DNA from: Thalassocella blandensis
GTDB lineage: Bacteria; Pseudomonadota; Gammaproteobacteria; Pseudomonadales; Cellvibrionaceae
Length of the DNA stretch: 64,000 nucleotides
Direction of reading: 5' to 3'
NCBI GenBank assembly: GCA_902141825.1
Contig: CABFPG010000001.1
Span: 310,001-374,000, forward strand
The notes under the pieces were generated by a model. That model was not told where the DNA came from and did not search any database. It was given only the letters and a program-made list of their open reading frames with translations. Shown in pieces: positions 1 to 8,225 of this stretch. Each line of letters starts with the position of its first letter. Position 1 is the first letter of the stretch. The position numbers were made by a program, and so were the translations under genes.

Positions 1-224
1 GTATGTGGGTATCTTCTTTTTCTTTATATTTATAAACAATCCCAAACAGATCCAAAGCACGCTAAAGCACCGGGCGCCAGCGGGAGCTGAATTTTCAAGT
101 GAAAGTTCAATGCGAAGCCCACTAAATTTAGACACCACATCACTGGCTAAGGACCTTGTTATCAGCGCTGTCCCGTTTGGAAATCTCGCAAGAATATGTA
201 TGCGATATAAATAGAGGTAGGAAT

Positions 225-1265
225 ATGCAATGGATTCCACAAAACCATTTAAATCAGGACAACCATATTCGACGCGTCGGAGTGGAAATTGAATTTGCAG
301 GTTTGTCTCTCGAGCAAATCACTCAAGCAATTGTACGCCAATATGGTGGTACTACACAGATAAAAACACTATTGGAAGCGCGCGTTGAAAATACTTCTCT
401 CGGTGATTTCACAGTGGAACTTGATGCGCAGTATTTTAAAGATCTGGCAAAAAGCAAACTGCCAGAAAGCGACTCGAATGAACTGGAAAATACGACAGAT
501 GATGGACTTAATTTAATTGAACAACTTTCCATGGAAATTATCTCGGAAGATTTTTTAGCAAAAGCCGCCTCTCAATTTGTACCGTGGGAAATTGTCAGCC
601 CCCCCGTGCCGGTCGATCAATTACATCAATTACAAATGCTGGTAACGGATCTGAGAGAGGCAGGTGCATTGGGGACCCGTCACAGCCCCGTCTATGCTTT
701 TGGTGTACACCTCAACCCAGAACTGCCAGCACTCGACAGCGGAACCATTGTCCGTTATTTAAAAGCCTATTTTTGTCTATACGAATGGATTTACGAACGA
801 GAGAATGTAGATTTTTCTCGACGCATCACCCCATACATCAATCACTTTGACAAAAAATACATTGAAAAAGTACTCGATACTCACTATTTCCCGGACCTCA
901 ATTTATTGGTTTCAGACTATCTGCAAGATAACCCCACACGAAATCGCAGCTTGGATTTACTTCCGCTTTTTCGTTTTTTAGACGAAGCGCAAGTAACTCA
1001 ATCCGTGGACGATCCGAGAATTAAATCACGCCCTACATTTCATTATCGATTGCCCAACTGCGATATCGACAACCCGACATGGAATATCCACGTTCCCTGG
1101 CAACACTGGCTGGAAGTGGAAGCATTGGCCAACAATAAAAATTTACTGACCGTTGCATGTCAGGCCTATCTGCATGATTTACAACGCTTGACACGCAGCT
1201 TTGATTCCAGATGGTTAGATAAAATCAAAGCGGACATATTGCGTTTGTCGTCGGACGAGGAATAG
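225..1265 (+). CDS. Putative amidoligase (COOH-NH2 ligase, glutamine-synthetase-like fold)
   Basis: The 346-residue product matches the amidoligase family, whose members are predicted to form amide or peptide bonds between a carboxyl and an amino group using ATP. Seen: the N-terminal strand motif RVGVEIEF (residues 17-24) with two acidic residues suited to metal binding, a central FGVHLNPE motif, and a C-terminal RPTFHYRLPNC segment, all in the order expected for the family. I chose the ATG at 225 because a GAGGTAG ribosome-binding site lies just upstream; the frame is open further upstream but without such a site. The glutamine amidotransferase gene follows after 4 bases, so the two are almost certainly co-transcribed and probably work together, one making and the other hydrolysing or feeding a glutamyl-type amide. 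The substrate cannot be read from the sequence. Confidence 0.8.
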   Translation: MQWIPQNHLNQDNHIRRVGVEIEFAGLSLEQITQAIVRQYGGTTQIKTLLEARVENTSLGDFTVELDAQYFKDLAKSKLPESDSNELENTTDDGLNLIEQLSMEIISEDFLAKAASQFVPWEIVSPPVPVDQLHQLQMLVTDLREAGALGTRHSPVYAFGVHLNPELPALDSGTIVRYLKAYFCLYEWIYERENVDFSRRITPYINHFDKKYIEKVLDTHYFPDLNLLVSDYLQDNPTRNRSLDLLPLFRFLDEAQVTQSVDDPRIKSRPTFHYRLPNCDIDNPTWNIHVPWQHWLEVEALANNKNLLTVACQAYLHDLQRLTRSFDSRWLDKIKADILRLSSDEE

Positions 1266-1269
1266 TTTT

Positions 1270-2004
1270 ATGCCACAATCTACCCAGCGTCCTTGCATTG
1301 CCGTAACCGGCCCGGTGTCAAAATTTCCCTTTGGTTGGTGGGCGGCAAAATTTTGCTTAAATCTCTGTCAGGTACAGGCGAAGTATTTCACTGCGCGAAG
1401 TACGCGTGAAAATTTTACCTGCCAGGGAATTGTCATTGGTGGTGGTGACGATATTGACCCACAACACTACGGCATAATCGGGGATGCCGGGGCCAGCTAT
1501 GACCGTGAAAGGGATGCCTTTGAATTGCAAATGGTCGAATATGCACTTAAAGCCAACATTCCCATACTCGGCATTTGTCGTGGCGCTCAGTTGATCAATG
1601 TCGCCCTTGGCGGTAGTTTGCATCAAGATATTCGTCCGCATCGACAACACACCCCCAACCGGAACAGTATATTCCCGATTAAACAAGCCTTGCTGCAACA
1701 AAATACGATGTTAAAAAAACTCTATCGCGGGGATCAATTTGCGATTAACAGTCTGCATAACCAGGCGATCGACCGCGTTGCATCGAACCTGCAGGTAGCC
1801 GCTGTGGATGAAGATGGATTTGTTCAAGCGGTAGAGTCTCCCAACCAATTTATACTCGGAGTGCAATGGCATCCCGAATATCTCCCCTATCTACGCAATC
1901 AACGACGATTGTTTCAATACTTTGTCGAGGCCGTTAGAATGAGCCATCATCAAATGCAGCTTAAAACGGAGATCTCCGGTGACCACGCTCAAGCACCTAA
2001 ATAA
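1270..2004 (+). CDS. Class I glutamine amidotransferase / gamma-glutamyl hydrolase (peptidase C26 type)
   Basis: The 244-residue protein is a stand-alone class I glutamine amidotransferase domain of the PuuD-like C26 group, which hydrolyses gamma-glutamyl amide bonds. The triad is visible: the nucleophile Cys103 in GICRGAQ, and His201 and Glu203 in WHPEY. The LGGSLHQD segment after the nucleophile elbow is typical of the PuuD branch. The gene lies 4 bases after the amidoligase gene, and its ribosome-binding site (GAGGA) sits inside the end of that gene, so translation is probably coupled. A role in removing or donating an amide made by the amidoligase is inferred from that pairing. Confidence 0.85.
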   Translation: MPQSTQRPCIAVTGPVSKFPFGWWAAKFCLNLCQVQAKYFTARSTRENFTCQGIVIGGGDDIDPQHYGIIGDAGASYDRERDAFELQMVEYALKANIPILGICRGAQLINVALGGSLHQDIRPHRQHTPNRNSIFPIKQALLQQNTMLKKLYRGDQFAINSLHNQAIDRVASNLQVAAVDEDGFVQAVESPNQFILGVQWHPEYLPYLRNQRRLFQYFVEAVRMSHHQMQLKTEISGDHAQAPK

Positions 2005-2046
2005 TCCCGCTGCACAAACTGCTTATGGGGCACAGCCAGATTTACA

Positions 2047-2481
2047 ATGAGTTTACTTCTCTTATTCATCAGCGCATTTTTAGCCGCGACGATTGTGCCT
2101 TTTTATTCAGAAGTATTACTGGCATCGCTGGTACTACAAGGCGAACCCCTGTTCCTGCTATGGTGTGTCGCGACACTGGGCAACACTCTTGGCGCAGGCG
2201 TAAACTGGATACTCGGCCGGTACTTGTTGCATTATCAGGAAAAGCGCTGGTTTCCTTTCAAGCAACAAAGTCTCGCTCGCGCACAAGGCTGGTTCCAACG
2301 CTACGGAAAATGGAGTCTGTTATTTGCCTGGCTTCCCATAGGTGGCGATGCACTCACGTTTATCGCGGGCATGATGCGCATTCGACTGGTGACGCTGCTG
2401 GTACTCACAGGCATTGGCAAAGGTCTACGCTATGCTATTACTATCGGCATTATTCTAGCGGCAACACCCGCGCTGAGTTAA
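2047..2481 (+). CDS. YqaA/DedA-like small membrane protein
   Basis: The 144-residue protein is mostly hydrophobic and resembles the YqaA branch of the DedA/SNARE-associated family, thought to act in membrane lipid handling. Seen: an N-terminal transmembrane segment with PFYSEVLL, a glycine-rich segment containing GNTLGAGVNW, an amphipathic FQRYGKWSLL stretch, a WLPIGGDALTFIAG motif that fits the family core, and a last membrane segment from about residue 115. It follows the amidotransferase gene by about 40 bases on the same strand and could belong to that operon. A longer frame overlapping it (2025-2507) is a frame shadow. Confidence 0.8.
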   Translation: MSLLLLFISAFLAATIVPFYSEVLLASLVLQGEPLFLLWCVATLGNTLGAGVNWILGRYLLHYQEKRWFPFKQQSLARAQGWFQRYGKWSLLFAWLPIGGDALTFIAGMMRIRLVTLLVLTGIGKGLRYAITIGIILAATPALS

Positions 2482-2600
2482 TTTTCCCTATCCTTAAATT
2501 TAACTAAGCATTTTAACCTTAGATAAGCTCAGCTTTCATTATGAACCCACAGAAGGTTAAGTGGTCAGTAAGCTAATATTACTTCGTTTAGGACTTCCTC

Positions 2601-3251
2601 ATGGACAATAAATTTCTCCGGTATATCAAAGAAAACAAAGGCTTTATGATCTTCCTGTTATTGATGTTTGCCTTCCGCAGTGCCATTGCCGATTGGAATG
2701 ATGTCCCAAGTGGTTCCATGCGGCCAACCATAGTCGAAGGTGATCGCATTCTTATTAACAAGCTGGCCTACGATATTCGCATTCCGTTCACACAATGGAG
2801 CCTCATGCGGCTGGCCGACCCGGAGCGCGGCGATATTGTCATCTTTGAATCGCAAGCAGCTGACAAACGGCTGGTAAAGCGAGTGGTAGGATTGCCCGGA
2901 GAAAAAGTCGAACTGCGTGCAAACAAACTGATAATTAACGGACAACCGGTGGCCTACAGACGCGAGGCGATGTACACCGATTTCACATTGAAGCAGGAAG
3001 CACTGCCCGGCCAGAGTCATTTAATTCGTATTGAGGCACAAGCTTCACCACTTTCAAATATGTCAGCAGTCACCGTCCCTCCGGGGCACTACCTGGTCAT
3101 GGGTGACAACCGTGATAATAGCGCGGATTCACGCGTTATAGGTTTTGTTCCACGAGATGAAATTATCGGGCGCAGTACTGCGGTGGCTTTTTCCTTAGAT
3201 TACGATGATTATTTTCTGCCGCGTAAGGATCGTTTTTTCCACGCGCTGTAA
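2601..3251 (+). CDS. lepB: Signal peptidase I
   Basis: The 216-residue inner-membrane serine protease removes signal peptides from exported proteins. Seen: one N-terminal transmembrane segment (about residues 14-30), the catalytic serine in PSGSMRPT (Ser39), the catalytic lysine in LVKRVVG (Lys93), and the C-terminal box MGDNRDNSADSR. The protein is shorter than E. coli LepB and has a single membrane anchor, which is common. It is not in the usual lepA-lepB-rnc context, so it may be a second, specialised signal peptidase; its position beside the amidoligase genes may be chance. Confidence 0.92.
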   Translation: MDNKFLRYIKENKGFMIFLLLMFAFRSAIADWNDVPSGSMRPTIVEGDRILINKLAYDIRIPFTQWSLMRLADPERGDIVIFESQAADKRLVKRVVGLPGEKVELRANKLIINGQPVAYRREAMYTDFTLKQEALPGQSHLIRIEAQASPLSNMSAVTVPPGHYLVMGDNRDNSADSRVIGFVPRDEIIGRSTAVAFSLDYDDYFLPRKDRFFHAL

Positions 3252-3340
3252 CCGTGAAGCCTCCATTCGAGAAGACAAAAGTAAAATAAAGAAAGAGACT
3301 GTATCGAAGCGGAATACCCATTAAATTAACGATCAGCAAT

Positions 3341-3370
3341 AAAAAAACGCGGCTTAGTGCCGCGTTTTCT
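3341..3370. terminator. Bidirectional intrinsic terminator between lepB and the LPMO-chitinase gene
   Basis: A perfect 10-bp stem (3344-3353 with 3359-3368) encloses the loop TTAGT and is flanked by an A-tract on the left and a T-tract on the right. It can stop transcription from both convergent genes. Confidence 0.85.
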
Positions 3371-3397
3371 ATTCTTTACCAATGGTTTTAAAGTCTT

Positions 3398-5812
3398 TTA
3401 CAGACCGGCATCCATAGCGTTAATCAATTCACCATTGGTGGTATCGCCAGAAAGCTCCCAGAAGAACGCGCCTCCGAGTGAGTTCTGGTTGACATACCCC
3501 ATCTTGTCACGAATGGTGGCTGGCGTATCGTAACTCCACCAGTTATTGCCACAGTGGGAATATGATGTTCCGCCAACGGTACCCGTAGGTGGGCACTGTG
3601 TTTTAAGCACTTTATAGTCTTGCACACCCGGCTCAACTCCCGTTGCAGGCCCAGTAGCGCTTCCACCAGGTGCAGATTGCGTCACGCCGGTCCAACCGCG
3701 ACCATAGAATCCAACGCCCAACAGAATCTTATTCGCCGGTACGCCTTTGGACATAAGATGGCGAATCGAGTTATCAGAATTCCAGCCTGCCGTTGGCAAC
3801 CCGGGATAATCATACATAGGCGAGTGAGGTGCTGTTGGCCCAGTACGATCCCATGCACCGAAATAATCGTATGTCATCGGCATATAGAAACTCATGTATT
3901 GAGCTGCGCCGCCGTAGTCTGTTGCATCCAGCTTTGCCGGATCTGCCGGTAACGCCGAAGACACGATAAAGTTGGGACCAAACTTGCTGCGCAGCGCCGA
4001 AACCAGATTTTTATAGGCATTAGGGCCACTGCTATCACAGGACAGGCCGCAGGCGTTGGGGTATTCCCAGTCGATATCGATACCATCCCATAAACCAGCC
4101 CAGCGTGAATCATTTAGCAGGTTATAGCAGGAGTTAGCAAACGCCGTAGGATTTGATGCTGCCTGACCAAATCCACCGGACCACGTCCAGCCACCGAAAG
4201 ACCAGATGACTTTAATGTTTGGATGCATTTGCTTGAGTTTTCGCAACTGGTTAAAGCTTCCACGTAAGGCACCCGAATCCCAGGTATCAGCCTGGCCATC
4301 AACACTGGAGCCGGCATCGTAAAAGCGATCGTAATCCGCATACGAATCGCCAATTACACATTGACCACCAGTCACGTTACCAAAGGCGTAGAGAATGTGG
4401 GTTAGTTTATTGGCCGAGCCGCTGGTGACAATGTTTTTCACATGGTAGTTGCGTCCATAAACTCCCCACTGTGCAAAATAACCAATTAAACGACCACCAT
4501 TGCCGCCCGGATTCCCCGAAGAAGTACTGGAAGACGAGCTAGAGGAGGAACTGGAACTACTGGAAGAGGATGAAGACGAACCACCACCGGAACACGTACC
4601 TGCAGACCGCCAGACACCCCACTCTCCGGAAGCTGAAGGATTATCCCCCTGAGTCCACCACTGTGCTTGATAAATCGTGCCGTTGTATACAACCTGCTGA
4701 CCACCCGTGTACACCGACGTCGCATTCCACTGCGGAATACCGTTACACGAAGCGCCTCCGCCCGAGGAGCTGGACGACGATGAACTTGAAGACGAGCTAG
4801 AACTGCTTGAAGAGCTGCTAGAAGAACTGCTTGACGAACTACTAGAAGAAGAACTTCCCGTACCGCCACCACACTCTGAAGCGGAAATTGAATCCCAGGC
4901 ATACTGTGATGCCCAGCCAACACCTGGCTCATATGGACCGCCTTGCGAACACCAACCTCCAACTGTACAGCGGTAGTACCCGCCCGCATTTCTCACTTTG
5001 GCTCCCGTCGCATAGCTTGCCCCATTGACGTATGCTGGGCACGAACCACCCCCATTGCCTGAGCTGGAACTGGAGCTGGAAGACGAGCTGCTGGAACTGG
5101 AAGATGAACTGCTGGAGCTAGAGGAAGAGGACGATGAAGACGAGCTATTACCGCCACTGAATTGAACATCACTGCAGGAATAAAACGCTTCAGGGCTGTC
5201 AGAGCGCTGCCACACACTGTAAATAATGTGCTTGCCCGAACGCGATGGCACATTACAGCTGATGTGGGCTTCGTATTCCTGTCCACGAGCGCCGGAGGTG
5301 CAGAATTTTTCCAAGTCACTCCAACGCAAAGGGTTGTTGGGGTTGTAGCCTGGTTTCGTAATATAAAAATCGTAATAACTGGTGCGATGAGCTGCCGTAT
5401 TCTTCCATACAAAAGTTTTACTGCCGGCGGACATCGGCGTTGCCTCCCAGTCACTGCGCGGTAGATCTAAACCACCGTAGGAAGATCGTCCACCGCTACA
5501 CAATTGGCCATCCGGCACAACAGCCTGGTGGTTGCCATTTGCTCCGCCCTGGTTGACTTCCTGCCAGGTATATAAAAAAGCGCTGCCGTTAATCGACGCG
5601 GCGGCGATACACGCCGGTGAAGAAAGTGTCTCTGGTCCTTCTTCGTAACAGTTTAATACTCGGCTAATGGGTTGAGACACCGAGCCATGAGAAAATGCAA
5701 ATGGGGAGAGAATTAATGCGGACAGGCCCGCGAACAGATAACAGCTGAATTTCTGTCTGGCGCTGAGTCTGGCGCTGAATTTAGCGCTGAAAAAACACGT
5801 AACAAAATCCAT
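3398..5812 (-). CDS. Secreted multimodular chitin-degrading enzyme: AA10 LPMO-CBM73-CBM5-GH18 chitinase
   Basis: The 804-residue secreted enzyme combines oxidative and hydrolytic chitin cleavage. After a long signal peptide the mature protein should begin at His42 (HGSVSQP). With His142 in AAHRTSYYDFY this makes the copper histidine brace of an AA10 lytic polysaccharide monooxygenase (about 42-220). Next come a poly-serine linker, a CBM73-like module with Y.C.VGGWC and YEPG, a second poly-Ser linker, a CBM5/12 module with AQWWTQGD, a third linker, and a C-terminal GH18 domain carrying DGIDIDWEYP, whose last acidic residue is the catalytic acid. An AGAGGT ribosome-binding site 7 bases upstream supports the start. 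LPMO-GH18 fusions are known but rare. Long reading frames on other strands inside the linkers are shadows. Confidence 0.95.
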   Translation of the reverse strand: MDFVTCFFSAKFSARLSARQKFSCYLFAGLSALILSPFAFSHGSVSQPISRVLNCYEEGPETLSSPACIAAASINGSAFLYTWQEVNQGGANGNHQAVVPDGQLCSGGRSSYGGLDLPRSDWEATPMSAGSKTFVWKNTAAHRTSYYDFYITKPGYNPNNPLRWSDLEKFCTSGARGQEYEAHISCNVPSRSGKHIIYSVWQRSDSPEAFYSCSDVQFSGGNSSSSSSSSSSSSSSSSSSSSSSSSSSSSSGNGGGSCPAYVNGASYATGAKVRNAGGYYRCTVGGWCSQGGPYEPGVGWASQYAWDSISASECGGGTGSSSSSSSSSSSSSSSSSSSSSSSSSSSSSSSGGGASCNGIPQWNATSVYTGGQQVVYNGTIYQAQWWTQGDNPSASGEWGVWRSAGTCSGGGSSSSSSSSSSSSSSSSSSTSSGNPGGNGGRLIGYFAQWGVYGRNYHVKNIVTSGSANKLTHILYAFGNVTGGQCVIGDSYADYDRFYDAGSSVDGQADTWDSGALRGSFNQLRKLKQMHPNIKVIWSFGGWTWSGGFGQAASNPTAFANSCYNLLNDSRWAGLWDGIDIDWEYPNACGLSCDSSGPNAYKNLVSALRSKFGPNFIVSSALPADPAKLDATDYGGAAQYMSFYMPMTYDYFGAWDRTGPTAPHSPMYDYPGLPTAGWNSDNSIRHLMSKGVPANKILLGVGFYGRGWTGVTQSAPGGSATGPATGVEPGVQDYKVLKTQCPPTGTVGGTSYSHCGNNWWSYDTPATIRDKMGYVNQNSLGGAFFWELSGDTTNGELINAMDAGL

Positions 5813-6553
5813 TGAGCTTACCTCTATTGTTGTTGAATGTTGGTAATACGGGGTTGCTGTTACTTTTGATACAGGCTTTGTTTAACCAAACAAAGAGCAA
5901 ACACGGTATGGGATGTTACTTATTAGGTGAGACAACTCAGGGGAAAGCAACGAAGGTTCAATGCTGTGCCCAAACTTCACATAAACGACAAGTATTTATT
6001 TTTATCATGCGCCCATAGTCAAAGCCGTACCCGTTGTGGAAAGTAACGCTTTGGCATATCGAGAAGACAGCATTCTGCGCAATATTTCCTGCCCTTGCCG
6101 TTACCCTTATCACGATCATTTATCCAACTGCTCGACAAATTAGTGATTAAAACTCGGACAACGTTGTACCAATGCAGCAAAAAAAAGCGAGAAATAGAAA
6201 TTCTCACGACTGATTATGTATCTTCCAAACGGTGAAGAGCAACTAAACTTGTGAACAAAAGCGTCTTTCTTAATGTTTTAATGACTAATTGATTTTTTAA
6301 GAGCAAAGGAAAATTTCAAAAGAAATCTTTTAAACCTTTTCCTCATAATCAATTCGATAATTTCGCTAACTGCACCTGCCTCGCCCCAAAAAAGCTAGCA
6401 CTCACTCTCCGCTTACCTATTTTAATCAGTCCAATCATACAAAAAATACCGTGTACTTTTGAGAGCACAGATGAAAGCTCAGATAAACACCTGGCAAATC
6501 AGACATTGGTGGAGCAGGACTCATAAACACCTGCTCCACCGTGAAAATCAGCG
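5813..6553. other. Gene-free stretch between the LPMO-chitinase and the lactone-oxidase gene
   Basis: No convincing gene is visible. The right part is the upstream region of the chitinase gene and must hold its promoter, which I could not place. An AT-rich imperfect inverted repeat lies at about 6305-6345. The left end holds the strong inverted repeat listed separately. Confidence 0.5.
6508..6540. repeat. Inverted repeat downstream of the lactone-oxidase gene
   Basis: An 11-bp perfect stem (GGTGGAGCAGG at 6508-6518, complement at 6530-6540) with an 11-base loop lies 14 bases after the stop codon of the minus-strand oxidase gene. It lacks a U-tract on either strand, so it may stabilise the mRNA 3' end or act as a weak terminator. 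Confidence 0.6.
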
Positions 6554-8128
6554 TTAACGTGGTACGACAGAGATACCTAATCTGTCTGTGACTTTGCCAT
6601 CGAAAGTGCCGTGATTAAAACGACGATACTGAACCAACCAATCATCCCAACGAGGATATAAGGTCTCCAGCCACTCCGAGCCTTGCAACACTTTCAGATC
6701 CAAGCCCCAATGTGGACGCGCGCCAAATTCTTCCATGAAGGTCTGCTCATAAGTCAGCATTAAGTCACGAATACCCGTGACGCCTTGCAACATGATTATT
6801 TCTATAAACATGGTATCGCGACCTTGCTGCATGGCGATCATTGCATCGGATTGTTTAACAAAGCGGATAGAGATTGGCCCGGTATGGGGAATTTTATTTT
6901 CATTAAACAGTTGTTCAGCCAAGCTAAAAGTACGCTCCACTGCAGCAATGGTATCTTCCACATCCAGCGCAACTTCGATGGCAATAGCATCCGTGTAATT
7001 GACAATCCCAATGTCAAAAACATCGTAACTGACATTGGTAAAATTGTCGTCCTCCTGGGAGATTAAGGATTGCTCCAGAATCGGCTTGGCCAAACCGGGA
7101 AACTTATTGAGAATTTGAACCAAAGGCATTTCAAATAAGGTAATTAAGCCGGAAACAAATTCAGTACCAGGCGTTCCACGCTGGCTTTGCGGTTGTTCAG
7201 GCAGTGGCTCATATGAACGATAGCGCTCTGTAATCAAAAAACTATGATCGCCATCTTGCGCGTAAGGAGTATATTGAAACTCTATATGCTCTGGAGATGG
7301 CCGATCGCTGTAAACAGGTTCATTGTTCAATAGTTTTTCCAGATAACCTCCAGGCGCTTTTAACTCTGACCAGCTTGTGCGTGTACGAACTTCCCGCAAC
7401 CAGAATTTTTTATCCGTTCGCAAGGTTACCGAATACACCACCCCCATAGACCCAATACTGACACGCATTGCGTTGAAGGCATCATCTTCCTGAATCAATT
7501 GAACGGGTATCTCACTGTTTTCCTCCAGGGTACCGGGAAAGACTGCGGGATCAGTAATTCCATCTGCAGGTTCGATTTGGTACATCACACCGCCCTCTCC
7601 AACCACCTGCATACTCAATACCTGATCTGCAATAGGGCCATAATCACGACCAGAACCATGTGTTGCAGTCATCATAACTCCCGCGATGGTTTGTCCGTCG
7701 TAGCCCCCCATATTAAACAGAGCCATACCTTGAGTATCGAGATAATTGTTTAAATCTTCAATCGTAATGCCGCTTTGAGTACGAGCAATGTAAACATCAT
7801 CGGGATTTCTTAATCGTGATCGATCCAGAGTTAACGGCTTATTCAGCTTTTCCGGGGTAAACAGTACTTCCTGAGTAATCGCAACATCAGAGTGCGAATG
7901 TCCTGACCCGGTCATGCGTACACGCTTATTGTTTTCTGTTGCCATACCAATAAACTCTACCAGCTCATCTGCACTAACAGGTTGAGTTAAATATTCAGGT
8001 TCAACGGTTTCTGTTCGGGCGACATTTTCCCAAAGACATGCGGATAACATACAACTGGCAAAAACCGGCAAACAAAATTTGGCAATTTTAGAAACCATTA
8101 AAACGGGACGAGGGATTTGGTTATTCAT
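6554..8128 (-). CDS. Exported FAD-dependent sugar-1,4-lactone/alditol oxidase-type lipoprotein
   Basis: The 524-residue protein belongs to the vanillyl-alcohol-oxidase superfamily, ALO branch (D-arabinono- or L-gulono-1,4-lactone oxidases, alditol oxidases), which oxidise sugar derivatives and usually pass electrons to O2, giving H2O2. Seen: a lipobox LSAC with Cys31, an N-terminal FAD-binding PCMH domain with TGSGHS (His77 fits the covalent flavin site), the TATHGSGRDYG segment, and the C-terminal ALO signature HWGLDLK with a closing RFNHGTFDGK. The start has a GGAG site upstream. It lies between two chitinase genes and next to another exported flavoprotein. The exact substrate is unknown, and a dehydrogenase rather than an oxidase is possible. 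Confidence 0.85.
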   Translation of the reverse strand: MNNQIPRPVLMVSKIAKFCLPVFASCMLSACLWENVARTETVEPEYLTQPVSADELVEFIGMATENNKRVRMTGSGHSHSDVAITQEVLFTPEKLNKPLTLDRSRLRNPDDVYIARTQSGITIEDLNNYLDTQGMALFNMGGYDGQTIAGVMMTATHGSGRDYGPIADQVLSMQVVGEGGVMYQIEPADGITDPAVFPGTLEENSEIPVQLIQEDDAFNAMRVSIGSMGVVYSVTLRTDKKFWLREVRTRTSWSELKAPGGYLEKLLNNEPVYSDRPSPEHIEFQYTPYAQDGDHSFLITERYRSYEPLPEQPQSQRGTPGTEFVSGLITLFEMPLVQILNKFPGLAKPILEQSLISQEDDNFTNVSYDVFDIGIVNYTDAIAIEVALDVEDTIAAVERTFSLAEQLFNENKIPHTGPISIRFVKQSDAMIAMQQGRDTMFIEIIMLQGVTGIRDLMLTYEQTFMEEFGARPHWGLDLKVLQGSEWLETLYPRWDDWLVQYRRFNHGTFDGKVTDRLGISVVPR

Positions 8129-8183
8129 ATCTGCACTCCATGGGTTTGGGGCAAAAAAATTGAGGTTAGACAGGAAAGAAAAT

Positions 8184-8213
8184 AAAAAGGGCGATTAATC
8201 CATCGCCCTTTTT
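8184..8213 (-). terminator. Intrinsic terminator after the Tat-exported oxidoreductase
   Basis: A perfect 12-bp stem (8184-8195 with 8202-8213) with a 6-base loop gives a GC-rich core and a U-tract on the minus strand. It lies between the two flavoprotein genes, so the lactone-oxidase gene probably has its own promoter. Confidence 0.85.
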
Positions 8214-8225
8214 ATTTTTCGCTAC

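Noticed and set aside
4486-4989. Long frames on both strands inside the chitinase linkers (including an acidic Glu/Leu-rich one at 4707-4976)
   Set aside because: They are shadows of serine codons in the poly-Ser linkers and have no start signals or family likeness.
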